Assembly (NCBI RefSeq): GCF_003201775.1 | Contig: NZ_QJJZ01000012.1 | Location: 1-64,000, forward strand | DNA: 64,000 bases | Origin: Arenibacter sp. ARW7G5Y1 | GTDB taxonomy: Bacteria > Bacteroidota > Bacteroidia > Flavobacteriales > Flavobacteriaceae | Direction: 5' to 3' | Part shown: positions 9,280-19,463 of the stretch, in pieces | Layout: every line of letters starts with the position of its first letter | Numbering within the stretch: the first letter of the stretch is position 1 | Translations under genes and position numbers: made by a program | Notes under the pieces: model-generated | The model's database searches: none | Told to the model about the DNA's origin: nothing | Seen by the model: the letters and a program-made list of their open reading frames with translations, nothing else

Positions 9280-9498
9280 GATTCTTATTATACAAACTGC
9301 AACATGGAGCAATTGGTTATATTTTGTTCCCACCATTGAAAGCAACAAAATCTTTCAACTTAAAGGGATAATAATTCCAGACCGCTTAACATTGGCCCAA
9401 GTATCATACTGAAAACCTATTGAACCGGAAAAATGCAATTACGCAGAACACCTAACGGACAACAACAGAACATTATCTAACATTAAACATTTTATGGT

Positions 9499-12400
9499 AT
9501 GACAAAAAAAACCAAGCTTAGGCAAGAATTACCCCGGAAGTTTAAATTTGACATGGTCATAAAGCCATCCTTAACACTTATGTTAAGTGCCATGGTGGCC
9601 TTTCCCAGCGGTAAGAATTACGCCTCGGAAACAAGAGCCCTTAATGAGGCAACAAGCCCAACGGCCACGACCTATTCCAATAAACTGTTTACCCCCCAAC
9701 AACAAATTACCGGGGTGGTTTTAGACAACAATGGACTTCCCTTACCTGGAGCCAACATATTGGAAAAAGGAACTACCAATGGCACCCAAACTGATTTTGA
9801 CGGGGAATTCTCTATTTCAGTATCCAGTCCAAACGCGGTATTGATCGTTTCCTATTTAGGATTCGTCAATAAGGAAATAAGTGTATCCGGACAATCCAAT
9901 ATTTCCGTAACCTTGGAGGAAGATGCCTCCCAATTGGAGGAAGTAGTAGTTACGGCATTGGGTATAACAAGGGAGAAAAAGGCCCTTGGATATGCAGTTC
10001 AGGAGCTTTCCGGTGACGACATTAAAAACACCTCCGAAACCAATGTGATCAATGCTTTGGCAGGAAAATCGGCGGGGGTTTTAATAAACAATTCAAATGG
10101 TAACGTAGGAGCTTCTTCCAGAATAACAATTCGGGGAAACCAGTCGCTTACCGGTAACAACCAACCGCTTTTCGTTGTAGATGGAATACCAATAGACAAC
10201 ACCATCGTATCCAGTACTCGAGGGGGTTATGACTTTACCGATATGGGTAACGGTGCGGCGGACATCAACCCGTCCGATATTGCTGAAATGACTATTCTAA
10301 AAGGTGGAAACGCAGCTGCACTTTACGGTTCCAGAGGAGCCAATGGAGTTGTACTGATTACCACCAAATCTGGAAAAGGACAAGGATTCTCAGTAGCCGT
10401 AGAGAACACAGTTACCCTCAGCAGTCCATTTTTACTTCCTGATTATCAAAATGAATACGGACAAGGTGGTGGACAACAATTTTGGTATAAAGACGGTCTG
10501 AACGGAGGTAGTAATGACGGTGTGGATGAAAGTTTTGGTCCCCGATTGGATTATACGGTCCAGGCCGAAGATATTGCGCCTGGCGGAAAATTATACTGGG
10601 CAGTAGAGGCCGGTTTTCCACAAACCCCTGGGGAAATTCTTTCCCTACCACAATTTAACTCGCCCGTAGACCCTGTGACCGGAGAGCGTACACCTACTCC
10701 TTGGGTCTCCCATCCCAATAACATAAAGAACTTTTATGAAACCGGGATTACCAGGATTACCAATGTTGCCCTTACCAACGGTGGCGATTGGGGCAATATG
10801 CGTCTTTCCATAACCAACTCGGATCAAACCGGTATGGTACCGAACACCAATCAGGTTAAGAATACCATTAACTTTTCCGGCAATACCAATTTAACGGATA
10901 AGCTTTCATTTGAAGCCAAGGCTTCCTATATCAATTCCAATGGCAATTTGAACGGGGCAGGTTATACCTTCAACAACATCGGGATGCAGACTATATGGAC
11001 GGCAAGACAAGTGGATTGGGACTATATGAAAAACAACATAGAAAACCCCGATGGAACCCAAATTAGCTGGATCAACAGATGGCATAACAACCCTTATTGG
11101 ATACAGTATAAAAACCTAAACCCACAGACCAAAAACAGACTTATTGGTTCAAGCTCCCTTAAATATCAGTTCAACGACTGGTTAAGCCTATCTACGAGAG
11201 CGGGTATAGATTATTCCAATGAACAAGTTGAGCTTATAAGGGCTTATTACGGTAACAATGACCCAGAAGGAAGATACGGTGTAAGCAATTACTTTAGACA
11301 GGAAATAAATGCAGATGTATTGCTCTCTGCCGTTAAGAACATCACAGATGACTTGTCATTGAACGCCAACTTGGGTGCCAATATCATGAACAACCAATAT
11401 AGACTACAAACTTCATCCGTAGATAGATTGGTAGTACCCAACATCTATTCCTTGTCCAATGCCAAGGAAACACCTACTACCACTTATTACCAAAGGGAAA
11501 AGGAAATTCAAAGTGCCTTCGCCTCCCTCTCTCTTGGTTATAAGAGTCAGGTATATTTGGATTTGACCGGTAGAAATGATTGGTCCTCTACTTTACCAAG
11601 TAGTAACAACTCTTACTTCTACCCCTCAGCTACTACGAGTTGGATATTCTCCGAAACCTTTAAAACAGATAGAAACATACTTAGTTTTGGAAAAGTTCGT
11701 CTAAGTATCGCGCAAGTTGGAAACGATACGGATCCGTATAGATTGGATGCCACGTATAGTGCCGCTACACCTTATGGAGAAAACCCAGCCTTTAGTCTCA
11801 GCAGCACAATGCCCCCTGCCGATCTGGTAAATGAGCTTATTACCTCCAAAGAACTTGGATTGGATCTGAAGTTCTTCAACAATAGATTGGGAATTGATGT
11901 AACTCTTTATAACTCGGTTGCAAAAAATCAAATTTTGAGCGCTCCCGTATCTCCAACCTCTGGATATAACACACAAATTATCAATGCCGGTCAGGTAGAC
12001 AACAAGGGAGTTGAAGTGATTTTGAACGGAACCCCGATACAGACCAAAGATTTCTCATGGGACGTAACTGCCAATTACGGCACAAACACAAGTGAAATTA
12101 TTGCTTTAAATGGCGACATCAAACGCTTGGAACTCTTCAAAACGGAAGGCAATCAGATCAATGTAGTAGCAGATGTTGGTGGTTCCTATGGTGATATGTG
12201 GGGGAAAGGTTTTGTATACCACGAAAATGGAAAACCTATAGTGGATGCCAGTGGCGTACCCTTGACCAGTGAAATAAAAAAATTGGGGAACCTAATGCCG
12301 GATTGGATAGGTGGACTTAATAATTCCTTCAATTATAAGAATATCAATTTAAGTGTACTTATAGATGCCAAAATAGGTGGTGATGTATATTCCAGGACCA

Positions 12401-12852
12401 ACCAAGATGGTTGGGCCACTGGAGCCTTGACAAGCACCGTGGGTCTAAACCCTAACGGAGTGGGTGTAAGAGAACCCTTGGCAGACGGAGGTGGATACCT
12501 TTTTGATGGGGTATTTGAAGACGGTACCCCTAACAACATCTATAAAGACCTGGACGGTTTTAGATGGAATTCCTTTGCTAGGGCGGAAAGATGGCTATAT
12601 GATGCTTCTTATGTGAAATTAAGACAGATTACCATATCCTATTCACTACCCAAAACATTGATCAGTAAAATTGGCCTTAAGGCTATGGATCTTTCAATTT
12701 TTGGAAGAAACCTGGCTTTACTTTACAAGAAAAATGAGAATTTTGACCCAGAGGTATCCAATAAAGATGCCAGTTTATCCTCCCAAGGATCGGAATTTGC
12801 ATCCAATCCATCGGCAAGAAATATTGGATTCAGGGCTAAAATTACTTTCTAA
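9499..12852 (+). CDS. SusC1: SusC/RagA-type TonB-dependent outer-membrane transporter
   Basis: A 1117-residue SusC homologue. After an export signal with an unusually long basic N-terminus (about 1-45) there is a CarboxypepD_reg-like domain (about 70-150; ITGVVLDNNG, YLGFVNKEISV). A plug with VVVTALGITREKKALGY follows, then a 22-strand barrel ending in IGFRAKITF with the terminal aromatic. It has no STN domain, so unlike SusC3 it is not built for anti-sigma signalling. The partner SusD1 starts 40 nt downstream. It is the first gene of a unit carrying sulfatases and peptidases and is driven by copy 3 of the regulon promoter. It should import sulfated oligosaccharides or glycopeptides; its peptidase-rich operon favours glycopeptides (inference). 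Confidence 0.93.
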   Translation: MTKKTKLRQELPRKFKFDMVIKPSLTLMLSAMVAFPSGKNYASETRALNEATSPTATTYSNKLFTPQQQITGVVLDNNGLPLPGANILEKGTTNGTQTDFDGEFSISVSSPNAVLIVSYLGFVNKEISVSGQSNISVTLEEDASQLEEVVVTALGITREKKALGYAVQELSGDDIKNTSETNVINALAGKSAGVLINNSNGNVGASSRITIRGNQSLTGNNQPLFVVDGIPIDNTIVSSTRGGYDFTDMGNGAADINPSDIAEMTILKGGNAAALYGSRGANGVVLITTKSGKGQGFSVAVENTVTLSSPFLLPDYQNEYGQGGGQQFWYKDGLNGGSNDGVDESFGPRLDYTVQAEDIAPGGKLYWAVEAGFPQTPGEILSLPQFNSPVDPVTGERTPTPWVSHPNNIKNFYETGITRITNVALTNGGDWGNMRLSITNSDQTGMVPNTNQVKNTINFSGNTNLTDKLSFEAKASYINSNGNLNGAGYTFNNIGMQTIWTARQVDWDYMKNNIENPDGTQISWINRWHNNPYWIQYKNLNPQTKNRLIGSSSLKYQFNDWLSLSTRAGIDYSNEQVELIRAYYGNNDPEGRYGVSNYFRQEINADVLLSAVKNITDDLSLNANLGANIMNNQYRLQTSSVDRLVVPNIYSLSNAKETPTTTYYQREKEIQSAFASLSLGYKSQVYLDLTGRNDWSSTLPSSNNSYFYPSATTSWIFSETFKTDRNILSFGKVRLSIAQVGNDTDPYRLDATYSAATPYGENPAFSLSSTMPPADLVNELITSKELGLDLKFFNNRLGIDVTLYNSVAKNQILSAPVSPTSGYNTQIINAGQVDNKGVEVILNGTPIQTKDFSWDVTANYGTNTSEIIALNGDIKRLELFKTEGNQINVVADVGGSYGDMWGKGFVYHENGKPIVDASGVPLTSEIKKLGNLMPDWIGGLNNSFNYKNINLSVLIDAKIGGDVYSRTNQDGWATGALTSTVGLNPNGVGVREPLADGGGYLFDGVFEDGTPNNIYKDLDGFRWNSFARAERWLYDASYVKLRQITISYSLPKTLISKIGLKAMDLSIFGRNLALLYKKNENFDPEVSNKDASLSSQGSEFASNPSARNIGFRAKITF

Positions 12853-12891
12853 AAACCAAATAATTAATTGTAATCTTAAACTTAACATGAG

Positions 12892-14343
12892 ATGAACATA
12901 AATATAAAATTATTATCAGCAATTATCCTAAGTTCCTTGACCTATAGCTGTACGGAGGACTTTGAAGAAATGAACACCAGCCCCAACGACCTCACATCGG
13001 TTCCTTATAAAACCATGATTACCGATGCGGAAATAAGTATTGCAAAAACGTACAACCCAATTCTTAATTTTGAGGTAAGTTGGGCCAGATATAATGTGCG
13101 CGATGTGTATGTACAGAACGACCGTTATGAGCAAACCGGAGCTGGAACAAATTTTAATGTTTATAGCGGACACCTAAAAAATTTACAGGTAGCCATTAAA
13201 CTGGCCGAAGAGGCCGGGGATGACAATGCCCTTGCCGTAGCTCAAATAATGAAAGCTTATGCCTTTCAAAATATGACGGATTGGTATGGTGATATTCCCT
13301 ATTCGGAAGCACTTTTGGCAGATGATAGCGATAACGCAACCATATACCCTAAATATGATTCACAGCAGAGCATATACATGGATATTATTGCACAATTAAA
13401 AGCTGCCAACGCAATGATAGATACCTCCAAGAGTATGGGTACGGCAGATGTAATCTTTAATGGCGACATGTCCATGTGGAAAAAGTTTACCAACTCCCTG
13501 TTGTTGCGCGTTTATATGCGTATGTCCTTGGTAGATCCTACAACGGCCAAAAGTGGTATTGAGGAAATTATGGCAGATCCCAGTACCTATCCTATTATTG
13601 ATTCCAACGAAAGTGCCGCCTTCAAGTATTGGCTTCCCGAGGATGCCACCTATCGTAGTCCATACTATATGGATCCAACCCAAGCTGCCAAACAAGAGAA
13701 CGTTACCTCGGCTTATATGATAGATTTCCTAAAAACAAGAAACGATTTAGGTAGGCTCGCAGTATATGCCGATCCAGCAGCCACGAGCGGAGAGTATGTA
13801 GGACTTCCCCTTGGCACGCTAGGGCAGAACACTCCTGATCTTTCCATCATGGGAGTTGCAGAATTTCGTTCTGCCGATTCACCTACGAGAATTATGAGAT
13901 ATTCAGAAGTACTTTTTATACTTGCCGAAGCGGCCCTCAATGGCTGGAATGTTGGTATGACGGCAGAGGAGGCTTATGAAGCCGCTATTACCGCCAGCTT
14001 TGAAGAGTACGGTTTGGATGTTGGGACCTATCTTTCAGAACCACTTGTAGATTTCAATGGAGGTGTTGATCAAAGGGAGTTGATCGGAGAACAAAAATGG
14101 TGCGCTCTTTACCCTGACGGTAACCAAGGTTGGGCCGAAGTACGCCGTACGGGCTTCCCTACTTATGTAGCCACAACAGAACCCGTGGAATCCTTATATC
14201 CAGGAAAAGGCACAATCGTTAGAAAACCTTACCCTCATAGTGAGGCCATATCCAATCCAGACGGATTTAATGGAGCAATTAGTGCGCAACCAGGAATTAT
14301 AGAGGAGAAATTTGGTGCCGGCGTTTGGTGGGATGTTGATTAA
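12892..14343 (+). CDS. SusD1: SusD-like outer-membrane lipoprotein (SusD-like_2 type)
   Basis: A 483-residue surface lipoprotein. The signal peptide ends in a lipobox at Cys20 (SLTYSC), followed by TEDFEEMNTSPND, typical of the SusD-like_2 subgroup. The TPR-rich helical fold is suggested by GHLKNLQVAIKLAEEAG and MKAYAFQNMTDWYGDIPYSE. The C-terminal QKWCALYPDGNQGWAEVRRTG and PYPHSEAISNPDGFN are family signatures. It acts as the lid and ligand-binding partner of SusC1. The next gene is separated by a strong terminator-like hairpin (14439-14479), which would keep downstream enzyme genes at lower expression than the importer. Confidence 0.92.
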   Translation: MNINIKLLSAIILSSLTYSCTEDFEEMNTSPNDLTSVPYKTMITDAEISIAKTYNPILNFEVSWARYNVRDVYVQNDRYEQTGAGTNFNVYSGHLKNLQVAIKLAEEAGDDNALAVAQIMKAYAFQNMTDWYGDIPYSEALLADDSDNATIYPKYDSQQSIYMDIIAQLKAANAMIDTSKSMGTADVIFNGDMSMWKKFTNSLLLRVYMRMSLVDPTTAKSGIEEIMADPSTYPIIDSNESAAFKYWLPEDATYRSPYYMDPTQAAKQENVTSAYMIDFLKTRNDLGRLAVYADPAATSGEYVGLPLGTLGQNTPDLSIMGVAEFRSADSPTRIMRYSEVLFILAEAALNGWNVGMTAEEAYEAAITASFEEYGLDVGTYLSEPLVDFNGGVDQRELIGEQKWCALYPDGNQGWAEVRRTGFPTYVATTEPVESLYPGKGTIVRKPYPHSEAISNPDGFNGAISAQPGIIEEKFGAGVWWDVD

Positions 14344-14438
14344 ACAAAAACCCGAACAGTGAATGTTATATCATTGCAATGATATAGTATCAAAATATTA
14401 TACAAGTTGAATTGAATTTTTCAAAGAATTGAGTTAGT

Positions 14439-14479
14439 AAAGAGTAGCAGCAGATTTTTTTCTCTGCTACTCTTTTTAA
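14439..14479 (+). terminator. Strong hairpin terminator/attenuator after SusD1
   Basis: A perfect 12-bp stem (14439-14450 with 14464-14475) around a 13-nt loop, followed by T-rich sequence. Stem core GAGTAGCAG and the preceding TTGAGTTAGT are shared with the hairpin at 36405-36441. It should give partial termination between SusD1 and the sulfatase. Confidence 0.8.
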
Positions 14480-14537
14480 TTTATTGGACAACCCAATTGC
14501 GGTGCTTAAAAACTATCAGCCTACAAAATCCTTAATA

Positions 14538-16130
14538 ATGAAGTTTAATAAATTTATACCTTTAATATTGACTACTGGATTGGTTATATTGTGGATCAAC
14601 AGCGTTTCCTTTAAAAAGAACGAACAAGAAAACCGAATAAAAAAGAAGCCCAACATCATCTTTCTCTTAAGTGATGATCAACGTGACAATACTTTTGGTG
14701 CCATGGGGCACCCCGTATTAAAAACACCCCATGCGGATAAATTGATAAAAAAGGGGGTCAGATTTAAGAACACCTATATTGCCGCTCCGGTCTGCAGTCC
14801 CAGTAGGGTATCTTTCTTTACCGGAATGTATGAACGGGTCCATGGAGTTGGCTTCTCCACCAAGTATCAATTGACCGAGGACCAATGGATGCAGACATAC
14901 CCCCAACTCCTTAGGTCCAATGGATATTATTCTGGGTTTGTTGGCAAATTCGGGATTGAATATTACACCTTTAAAGGTAAGGCTTCCGAAAAATTCGACT
15001 TTTGGAGCGCTCATGACGGATGGTCCGAATTTTGGCCTAAAGAACTTGAGAATTGTAAAGATTATGCCGATTCCAAAGAAGATATTATTACACCTATTAT
15101 GGGCGAAAAAATTGAGGAATTCCTGGATGGGATTCCTGAGGACAAACCCTTTAGCCTATCGGTCAGTTTTTCAGTTCCACATGGTAGCCAAATAGTTTCC
15201 ATGTACCCCAATAATGAATTGGCCGCAAAAGCTAGGATTCCGGCAAATGAATACCCCAAATTAAAAGGTAGACCTTTCTATGATACCATGTATAGGGATG
15301 TGGATATCACTATTCCCGCTGAAACAGGTACAGATCCCTATGTAAACATCCCCAAGAGAATGTTGGACCAAAGTAAAGGAAGGGCTACGGGCACCTATAT
15401 TTATGATTATAGCAGAGAATCCTGTAAGGAACATTATATACGATATTATCAGCAAATATCGGGGATGGACCAGGTAATCGGAGATTTGATGAAATCCCTG
15501 GAAAAAAAAGGGTTGAGTGAGAACACCATTATTGTTTTTGCCAGCGACCATGGACTTTTAATGGGTGAATATGGAATGTCCGGAAAAGCACTTCTGTACG
15601 ATATGGTAGAGAAAATACCATTTTTTATTTATGACCCCAGGCTCCCCAAAGACAAAAAGGGAATTACAATAGATAATCTAGTTTCCAGTCTTGATATTAC
15701 CTCAACAATTCTCGACTATGCCGGAATAGAACCTCCTGCCAACATGCAGGGAAAAAGTCTTCTGCCATTAATAGATGGCACTGAAAAAGAATGGAGAAAT
15801 GAACTTTTTCTAGAAAGCCTGTTTACAGGTAGGGACACCCCTTTTAGCGAAGGAATAAGAATGGGAGATTGGAAATATATAAGAATGTACGGACACCATC
15901 AATGGAGTTGGGAGGAACAGGATGTAGATTTTAAAAACAAAAAACCAGAATTTGAACAACTGTTCAATTTAAAGAACGACCCTCGGGAAATGCACAATTT
16001 GATAAGTGAATACGAGGGCTCGAAAATTCTAAGTGAATTAAGAACCAAAACAGCAAAATATTCGGAAGAAAAGAATCTGGAAAGGAAGAGATACGTCCAA
16101 TCCAACCCTTTAGCCATAAAGGCTAGATAG
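14538..16130 (+). CDS. Sulfatase 1 (S1 family), exported
   Basis: A formylglycine-dependent sulfatase. I start it at 14538 because the sequence from there (MKFNKFIPLILTTGLVILW) is a normal export signal/anchor; an in-frame ATG at 14484 would add 18 unlikely residues. From 14538 the protein has 530 residues. The FGly motif is Cys86-Ser-Pro-Ser-Arg (CSPSR), and the metal site begins with LLSDDQRDN near residue 48. A second metal cluster is ASDHGLLMGEYGMSGK. It hydrolyses sulfate esters on glycans in the periplasm; the sulfated position cannot be read from the sequence. No sulfatase-maturating enzyme gene is present in the window, so maturation depends on a distant gene. Confidence 0.92.
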   Translation: MKFNKFIPLILTTGLVILWINSVSFKKNEQENRIKKKPNIIFLLSDDQRDNTFGAMGHPVLKTPHADKLIKKGVRFKNTYIAAPVCSPSRVSFFTGMYERVHGVGFSTKYQLTEDQWMQTYPQLLRSNGYYSGFVGKFGIEYYTFKGKASEKFDFWSAHDGWSEFWPKELENCKDYADSKEDIITPIMGEKIEEFLDGIPEDKPFSLSVSFSVPHGSQIVSMYPNNELAAKARIPANEYPKLKGRPFYDTMYRDVDITIPAETGTDPYVNIPKRMLDQSKGRATGTYIYDYSRESCKEHYIRYYQQISGMDQVIGDLMKSLEKKGLSENTIIVFASDHGLLMGEYGMSGKALLYDMVEKIPFFIYDPRLPKDKKGITIDNLVSSLDITSTILDYAGIEPPANMQGKSLLPLIDGTEKEWRNELFLESLFTGRDTPFSEGIRMGDWKYIRMYGHHQWSWEEQDVDFKNKKPEFEQLFNLKNDPREMHNLISEYEGSKILSELRTKTAKYSEEKNLERKRYVQSNPLAIKAR

Positions 16131-16352
16131 GAACCCCTATTAATGCACTTTCTTTTTGGGCCTAATAAACCCGGTTGTTTTTTAGCCTAAAAAGAATATG
16201 AAAAAGACGGGATATCTGTATTTCAGTAAACAGTGGTCAGATACAATAAATTTTCTATTTGCCCCCCAATATACCGTCGAAAATCAATTTTAGGAAATGC
16301 ATGCATAGAATCTATGATCAAACAAACCACCATTAATAAAAAGAGATAAATT

Positions 16353-17825
16353 ATGAACGCCAGATGTAAAAAAAATAAAAAAGCATTGATTCCTTTATTA
16401 CTGCTTCTAACAATCATATCTACCCATCTTGGTTTTGCCCAAAACAAGCCCACTTTTCAAACTGATTTCTCTGCTGAGGATTTTTCCCAACGTAGAGAAA
16501 TCATTTTCAATAAAATCGGCGCAAATGCTTTGGCACTGGTTCAAGGTTCGGAAGGCACCGCCTCCTTTGGTATTTTTAGACAGTCCAATAACTTTTATTA
16601 TTTATGCGGTATTGAGTCCCCCCATTCATATTTACTACTTAATGGAAAAAACAAAACCTCTACACTTTACCTACCACATCAAAACAAGGGAAAGGACAAC
16701 AGTGAAGGAAAAACCCTTTCGGCCGAAGATGCCGATTTGATAAAGCAGCTTACGGGTGTCAATTTTGTAAAGGGCTTGGAATTTTTATCCTCTGACCTTA
16801 TTCGTAGCGGATTAATTACACCGCCTGCACCAATACTCTACGTACCTTTAAGCCCCGCTGAAAAGGGCACGGACAGTAGAGACCAATTATTGGCATTGCA
16901 GGCCCGTATTTCATCTGATCCCTGGGATGGCCGCCCCTCTCGTGAGGCTAGATTTAAAGGATTGTTAAATGAACGTTTCCCTCAATTTGTCATTAAGGAC
17001 CTCTCCCCCATTTTGGATTCTATGAGGATCATCAAAAGCCAAAAGGAGATAGAGGTAATTCGGAAATCCACCAAGATAGCAGGTCTAGGCATAATGGAAG
17101 CCATGAGATCTACAAATCCCGGTATTTATGAATATCAATTGGATGCTGCGGCAAAATATATTTTTCACGTAAATGGAGCAAGAGGTGATGGGTATGCTTC
17201 CATAATTGGTGGTGGCACCAATGCCAGTATGGGACACTATTACCGTAAGACAGATAAGTTAAACGACGGTGATCTTGTACTTATGGATTATGCCCCTGAT
17301 TACCATTATTACACTAGCGACGTTACACGCATATGGCCGGTAAATGGAAAATTCAATAAGGCACAGAGCGCACTTTATAATTTTGTAGTAGCCTATAGGG
17401 ATGCCTTATTAAAGTATATTAAACCGGGGGTTACCTCTAGTGAAGTACTAGAGCTTGCCTCTACCGATATGAAACAATACCTCGTTGGCAAAACATTTGC
17501 AAATCCTTCACATTTAAAAGCTGTAGAAAAAGCCTTGTCATCAACTGCCCATTTTCAACACCCTGTTGGCATGGCGGTACATGACGTAGGCAATGTGCGC
17601 AACATTCCCCTAAAACCTGGTATGGTTTTTACAATAGACCCCATGTTTCCCATTCCTGAGGAACAACTTTATATCCGGATTGAAGATGTTGTTGTGGTAA
17701 CCAAGGACGGGGTCGAAAATTTAAGTGACTTTGTTCCCTCAAAAATTGAAGATGTTGAAAGAACCATTAAAGAAAAAGGATTGACCGAATTTCGTCCGGC
17801 CACTCTATCCCCACCACATAAATAA
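16353..17825 (+). CDS. Secreted Xaa-Pro aminopeptidase (M24B) with an altered metal ligand
   Basis: A 490-residue aminopeptidase P homologue with a clear signal peptide (about 1-30, ...THLGFAQ), so periplasmic, in contrast to the cytoplasmic homologue at 1442-2842. AMP_N domain about 35-200, catalytic domain about 235-470. Metal ligands seen: Asp in LMDYAPDY, Asp in TSDVTRIW, His in QHPVGMAVHD, and the final Glu in IRIEDVV. The usual Glu of the TVEPG motif is replaced by Asp429 in TIDPMF, a conservative change that may alter metal preference. It sits between two sulfatases in the SusC1 unit, with the second sulfatase only 13 nt downstream, so it is cotranscribed. It should trim peptides with Pro at position 2 from glycopeptides. 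Confidence 0.9.
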   Translation: MNARCKKNKKALIPLLLLLTIISTHLGFAQNKPTFQTDFSAEDFSQRREIIFNKIGANALALVQGSEGTASFGIFRQSNNFYYLCGIESPHSYLLLNGKNKTSTLYLPHQNKGKDNSEGKTLSAEDADLIKQLTGVNFVKGLEFLSSDLIRSGLITPPAPILYVPLSPAEKGTDSRDQLLALQARISSDPWDGRPSREARFKGLLNERFPQFVIKDLSPILDSMRIIKSQKEIEVIRKSTKIAGLGIMEAMRSTNPGIYEYQLDAAAKYIFHVNGARGDGYASIIGGGTNASMGHYYRKTDKLNDGDLVLMDYAPDYHYYTSDVTRIWPVNGKFNKAQSALYNFVVAYRDALLKYIKPGVTSSEVLELASTDMKQYLVGKTFANPSHLKAVEKALSSTAHFQHPVGMAVHDVGNVRNIPLKPGMVFTIDPMFPIPEEQLYIRIEDVVVVTKDGVENLSDFVPSKIEDVERTIKEKGLTEFRPATLSPPHK

Positions 17826-17838
17826 CCTATAATGAACA

Positions 17839-19383
17839 ATGAAAATTACACGCAAAAAAATAGGAGTACGCTGTCACTATAAATTATATAGCCTTTTCAC
17901 CATATTTTTATTGATGTTGGCCTGCAACAATTCCAAGCAGTCAAAAGACACAACAAAGGAATTACCAAATATAGTATTCATCATGGCCGATGACATGGGT
18001 TACGGCGACGTTGGCCGTTACAATCCCCAGTCTGCCATACCAACCCCAAATATGGACAAACTTGCCTCGGAAGGTATAATGTTCACCGATGCCCATAGTC
18101 CTTCCTCCGTTTGCTCGCCCTCCCGTTATGGCCTTTTAACTGGGCGCTATTCCTGGAGGACAAGATTAAAAAAAGCTGTTTTACTTGGCTATGACGAAAC
18201 TCCCTTGATAGATGAAGATAGAACAACCCTTGCTTCCTTACTCAAAGAAAAGGGATATACGTCCGCCAGTATAGGAAAATGGCATGTAGGATTGAATTGG
18301 CAAACAAAAAATGGGTATGAGCTGCAGGACGACTTAAACGAGTCGGAAGATTATTCAGGTATTGTAAGGCAGAACGAAGAGAATATTGATTTTACCAAAC
18401 CAGTTTCGGGGGGACCGCTCGATTTGGGATTTGATTACTTTTTTGGCACTTTCGGATGTTCCACAAGCGACCCTCCCTATACATTTATAGAAAACAAACA
18501 CACCGTAGGCATTCCTTCCATATTAATACCAGACTCATTGGACCAACTTCCTGGAGTGGTAAAAGGATTGATGGTTCCAAATTGGTCTGAAGAAAATGTA
18601 GACTTGGAATTTACACAAAAGGCAACTGAATTTATTGATAGAACCCAAAAGACCAACAACAAAAAACCATTTTTTCTTTATCTTGCCCTATCGTCTCCCC
18701 ATATCCCCTTTTTACCCCCTGGGTTTGCCAAGGGAAAAAGCAAGGAAGGTCCAAGGGGCGATTTGGTAACCGTTGTGGATTGGAGTGTTGGCAGAATCAT
18801 GGAAACCTTGGAACAGTACAATCTTTCCAAAAATACCTTGGTTATAGTTACCAGTGATAATGGTCCTAGAAAAGGTGCCAATACCCATCTTTCGGCAGGA
18901 AATTTTAAAGGGTACAAAGGAAGCATATGGGAAGGAGGCCATCGTGTTCCCTTCATAGCCCGATGGCCGGGCCATATAAAAAAAGGAACTACCAGTAAGC
19001 AAATAATTAGCTTAACGGATATGTTCTCAACATTCTCCAAACTTACCGGAACCACAGCTGCCGGCGGGGAAGACAGCTACAATGTACTTCCTGCCTTTTT
19101 TGGTCAAGAGGTAGAGGAATCGGACAAACAAATAAGAATATTTCATTCCTATAAGGGTACTTTTGCCATTAGGATGGGAAAATGGAAATATATAGAAGGT
19201 GAGACATCGGGAGATGTCCCAGGGGATTCCGAGGACCTAACAAAAACCTTAGGGGAACTTTATGATTTATCCACGGACCCATATGAAACCAACAATCTAT
19301 GGGAGAGCAACCCCCAAAAAGTGCTGGAGTTGAGCAAACTTTTATTGGAATGCAAGGAATCAGAATCTGTCGTAAATCTTTGA
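17839..19383 (+). CDS. Sulfatase 2 (S1 family arylsulfatase-like lipoprotein)
   Basis: A 514-residue S1 sulfatase with a lipoprotein signal ending at about Cys30 (LLMLACNN). Metal-binding start MADDMGYGDVG is near residue 51. The FGly motif is Cys92 in CSPSRYGLLTGR, followed by SIGKWHVG near residue 150. The second half carries TSDNGPRKGAN and WEGGHRVPFIARWPG. It is unlike sulfatases 1, 3, 4 and 5 in its insertions, suggesting a different sulfate position. It follows aminopeptidase P by 13 nt and precedes the M1 peptidase by 80 nt with no terminator between. Confidence 0.93.
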   Translation: MKITRKKIGVRCHYKLYSLFTIFLLMLACNNSKQSKDTTKELPNIVFIMADDMGYGDVGRYNPQSAIPTPNMDKLASEGIMFTDAHSPSSVCSPSRYGLLTGRYSWRTRLKKAVLLGYDETPLIDEDRTTLASLLKEKGYTSASIGKWHVGLNWQTKNGYELQDDLNESEDYSGIVRQNEENIDFTKPVSGGPLDLGFDYFFGTFGCSTSDPPYTFIENKHTVGIPSILIPDSLDQLPGVVKGLMVPNWSEENVDLEFTQKATEFIDRTQKTNNKKPFFLYLALSSPHIPFLPPGFAKGKSKEGPRGDLVTVVDWSVGRIMETLEQYNLSKNTLVIVTSDNGPRKGANTHLSAGNFKGYKGSIWEGGHRVPFIARWPGHIKKGTTSKQIISLTDMFSTFSKLTGTTAAGGEDSYNVLPAFFGQEVEESDKQIRIFHSYKGTFAIRMGKWKYIEGETSGDVPGDSEDLTKTLGELYDLSTDPYETNNLWESNPQKVLELSKLLLECKESESVVNL

Positions 19384-19463
19384 CATATAGTCTAAATTAT
19401 TCTGATATTAAAAAAATAAGTGTAGATCATATTATTGATTTGAAAATTTAAAAAGGATATAAA

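Larger units (their letters stand above)
8982..9498. other. Intergenic region with the SusC1 promoter and long leader
   Basis: This 517-bp AT-rich spacer contains a weak hairpin near 9005-9035 (GACAA/TTGTC, then a T-run) that may end the serine lyase transcript. It also holds the composite promoter (9192-9253) and the TTATTAA/TTAATAA dyad (9259-9279). About 220 nt of leader precede the SusC1 start. No ORF of note. Confidence 0.6.

Noticed and set aside
14380-14403. ATATAGTATC upstream of sulfatase 1.
   Set aside because: The second half reads TTATAC, not TGCTAA, and the -7 position has no matching box.
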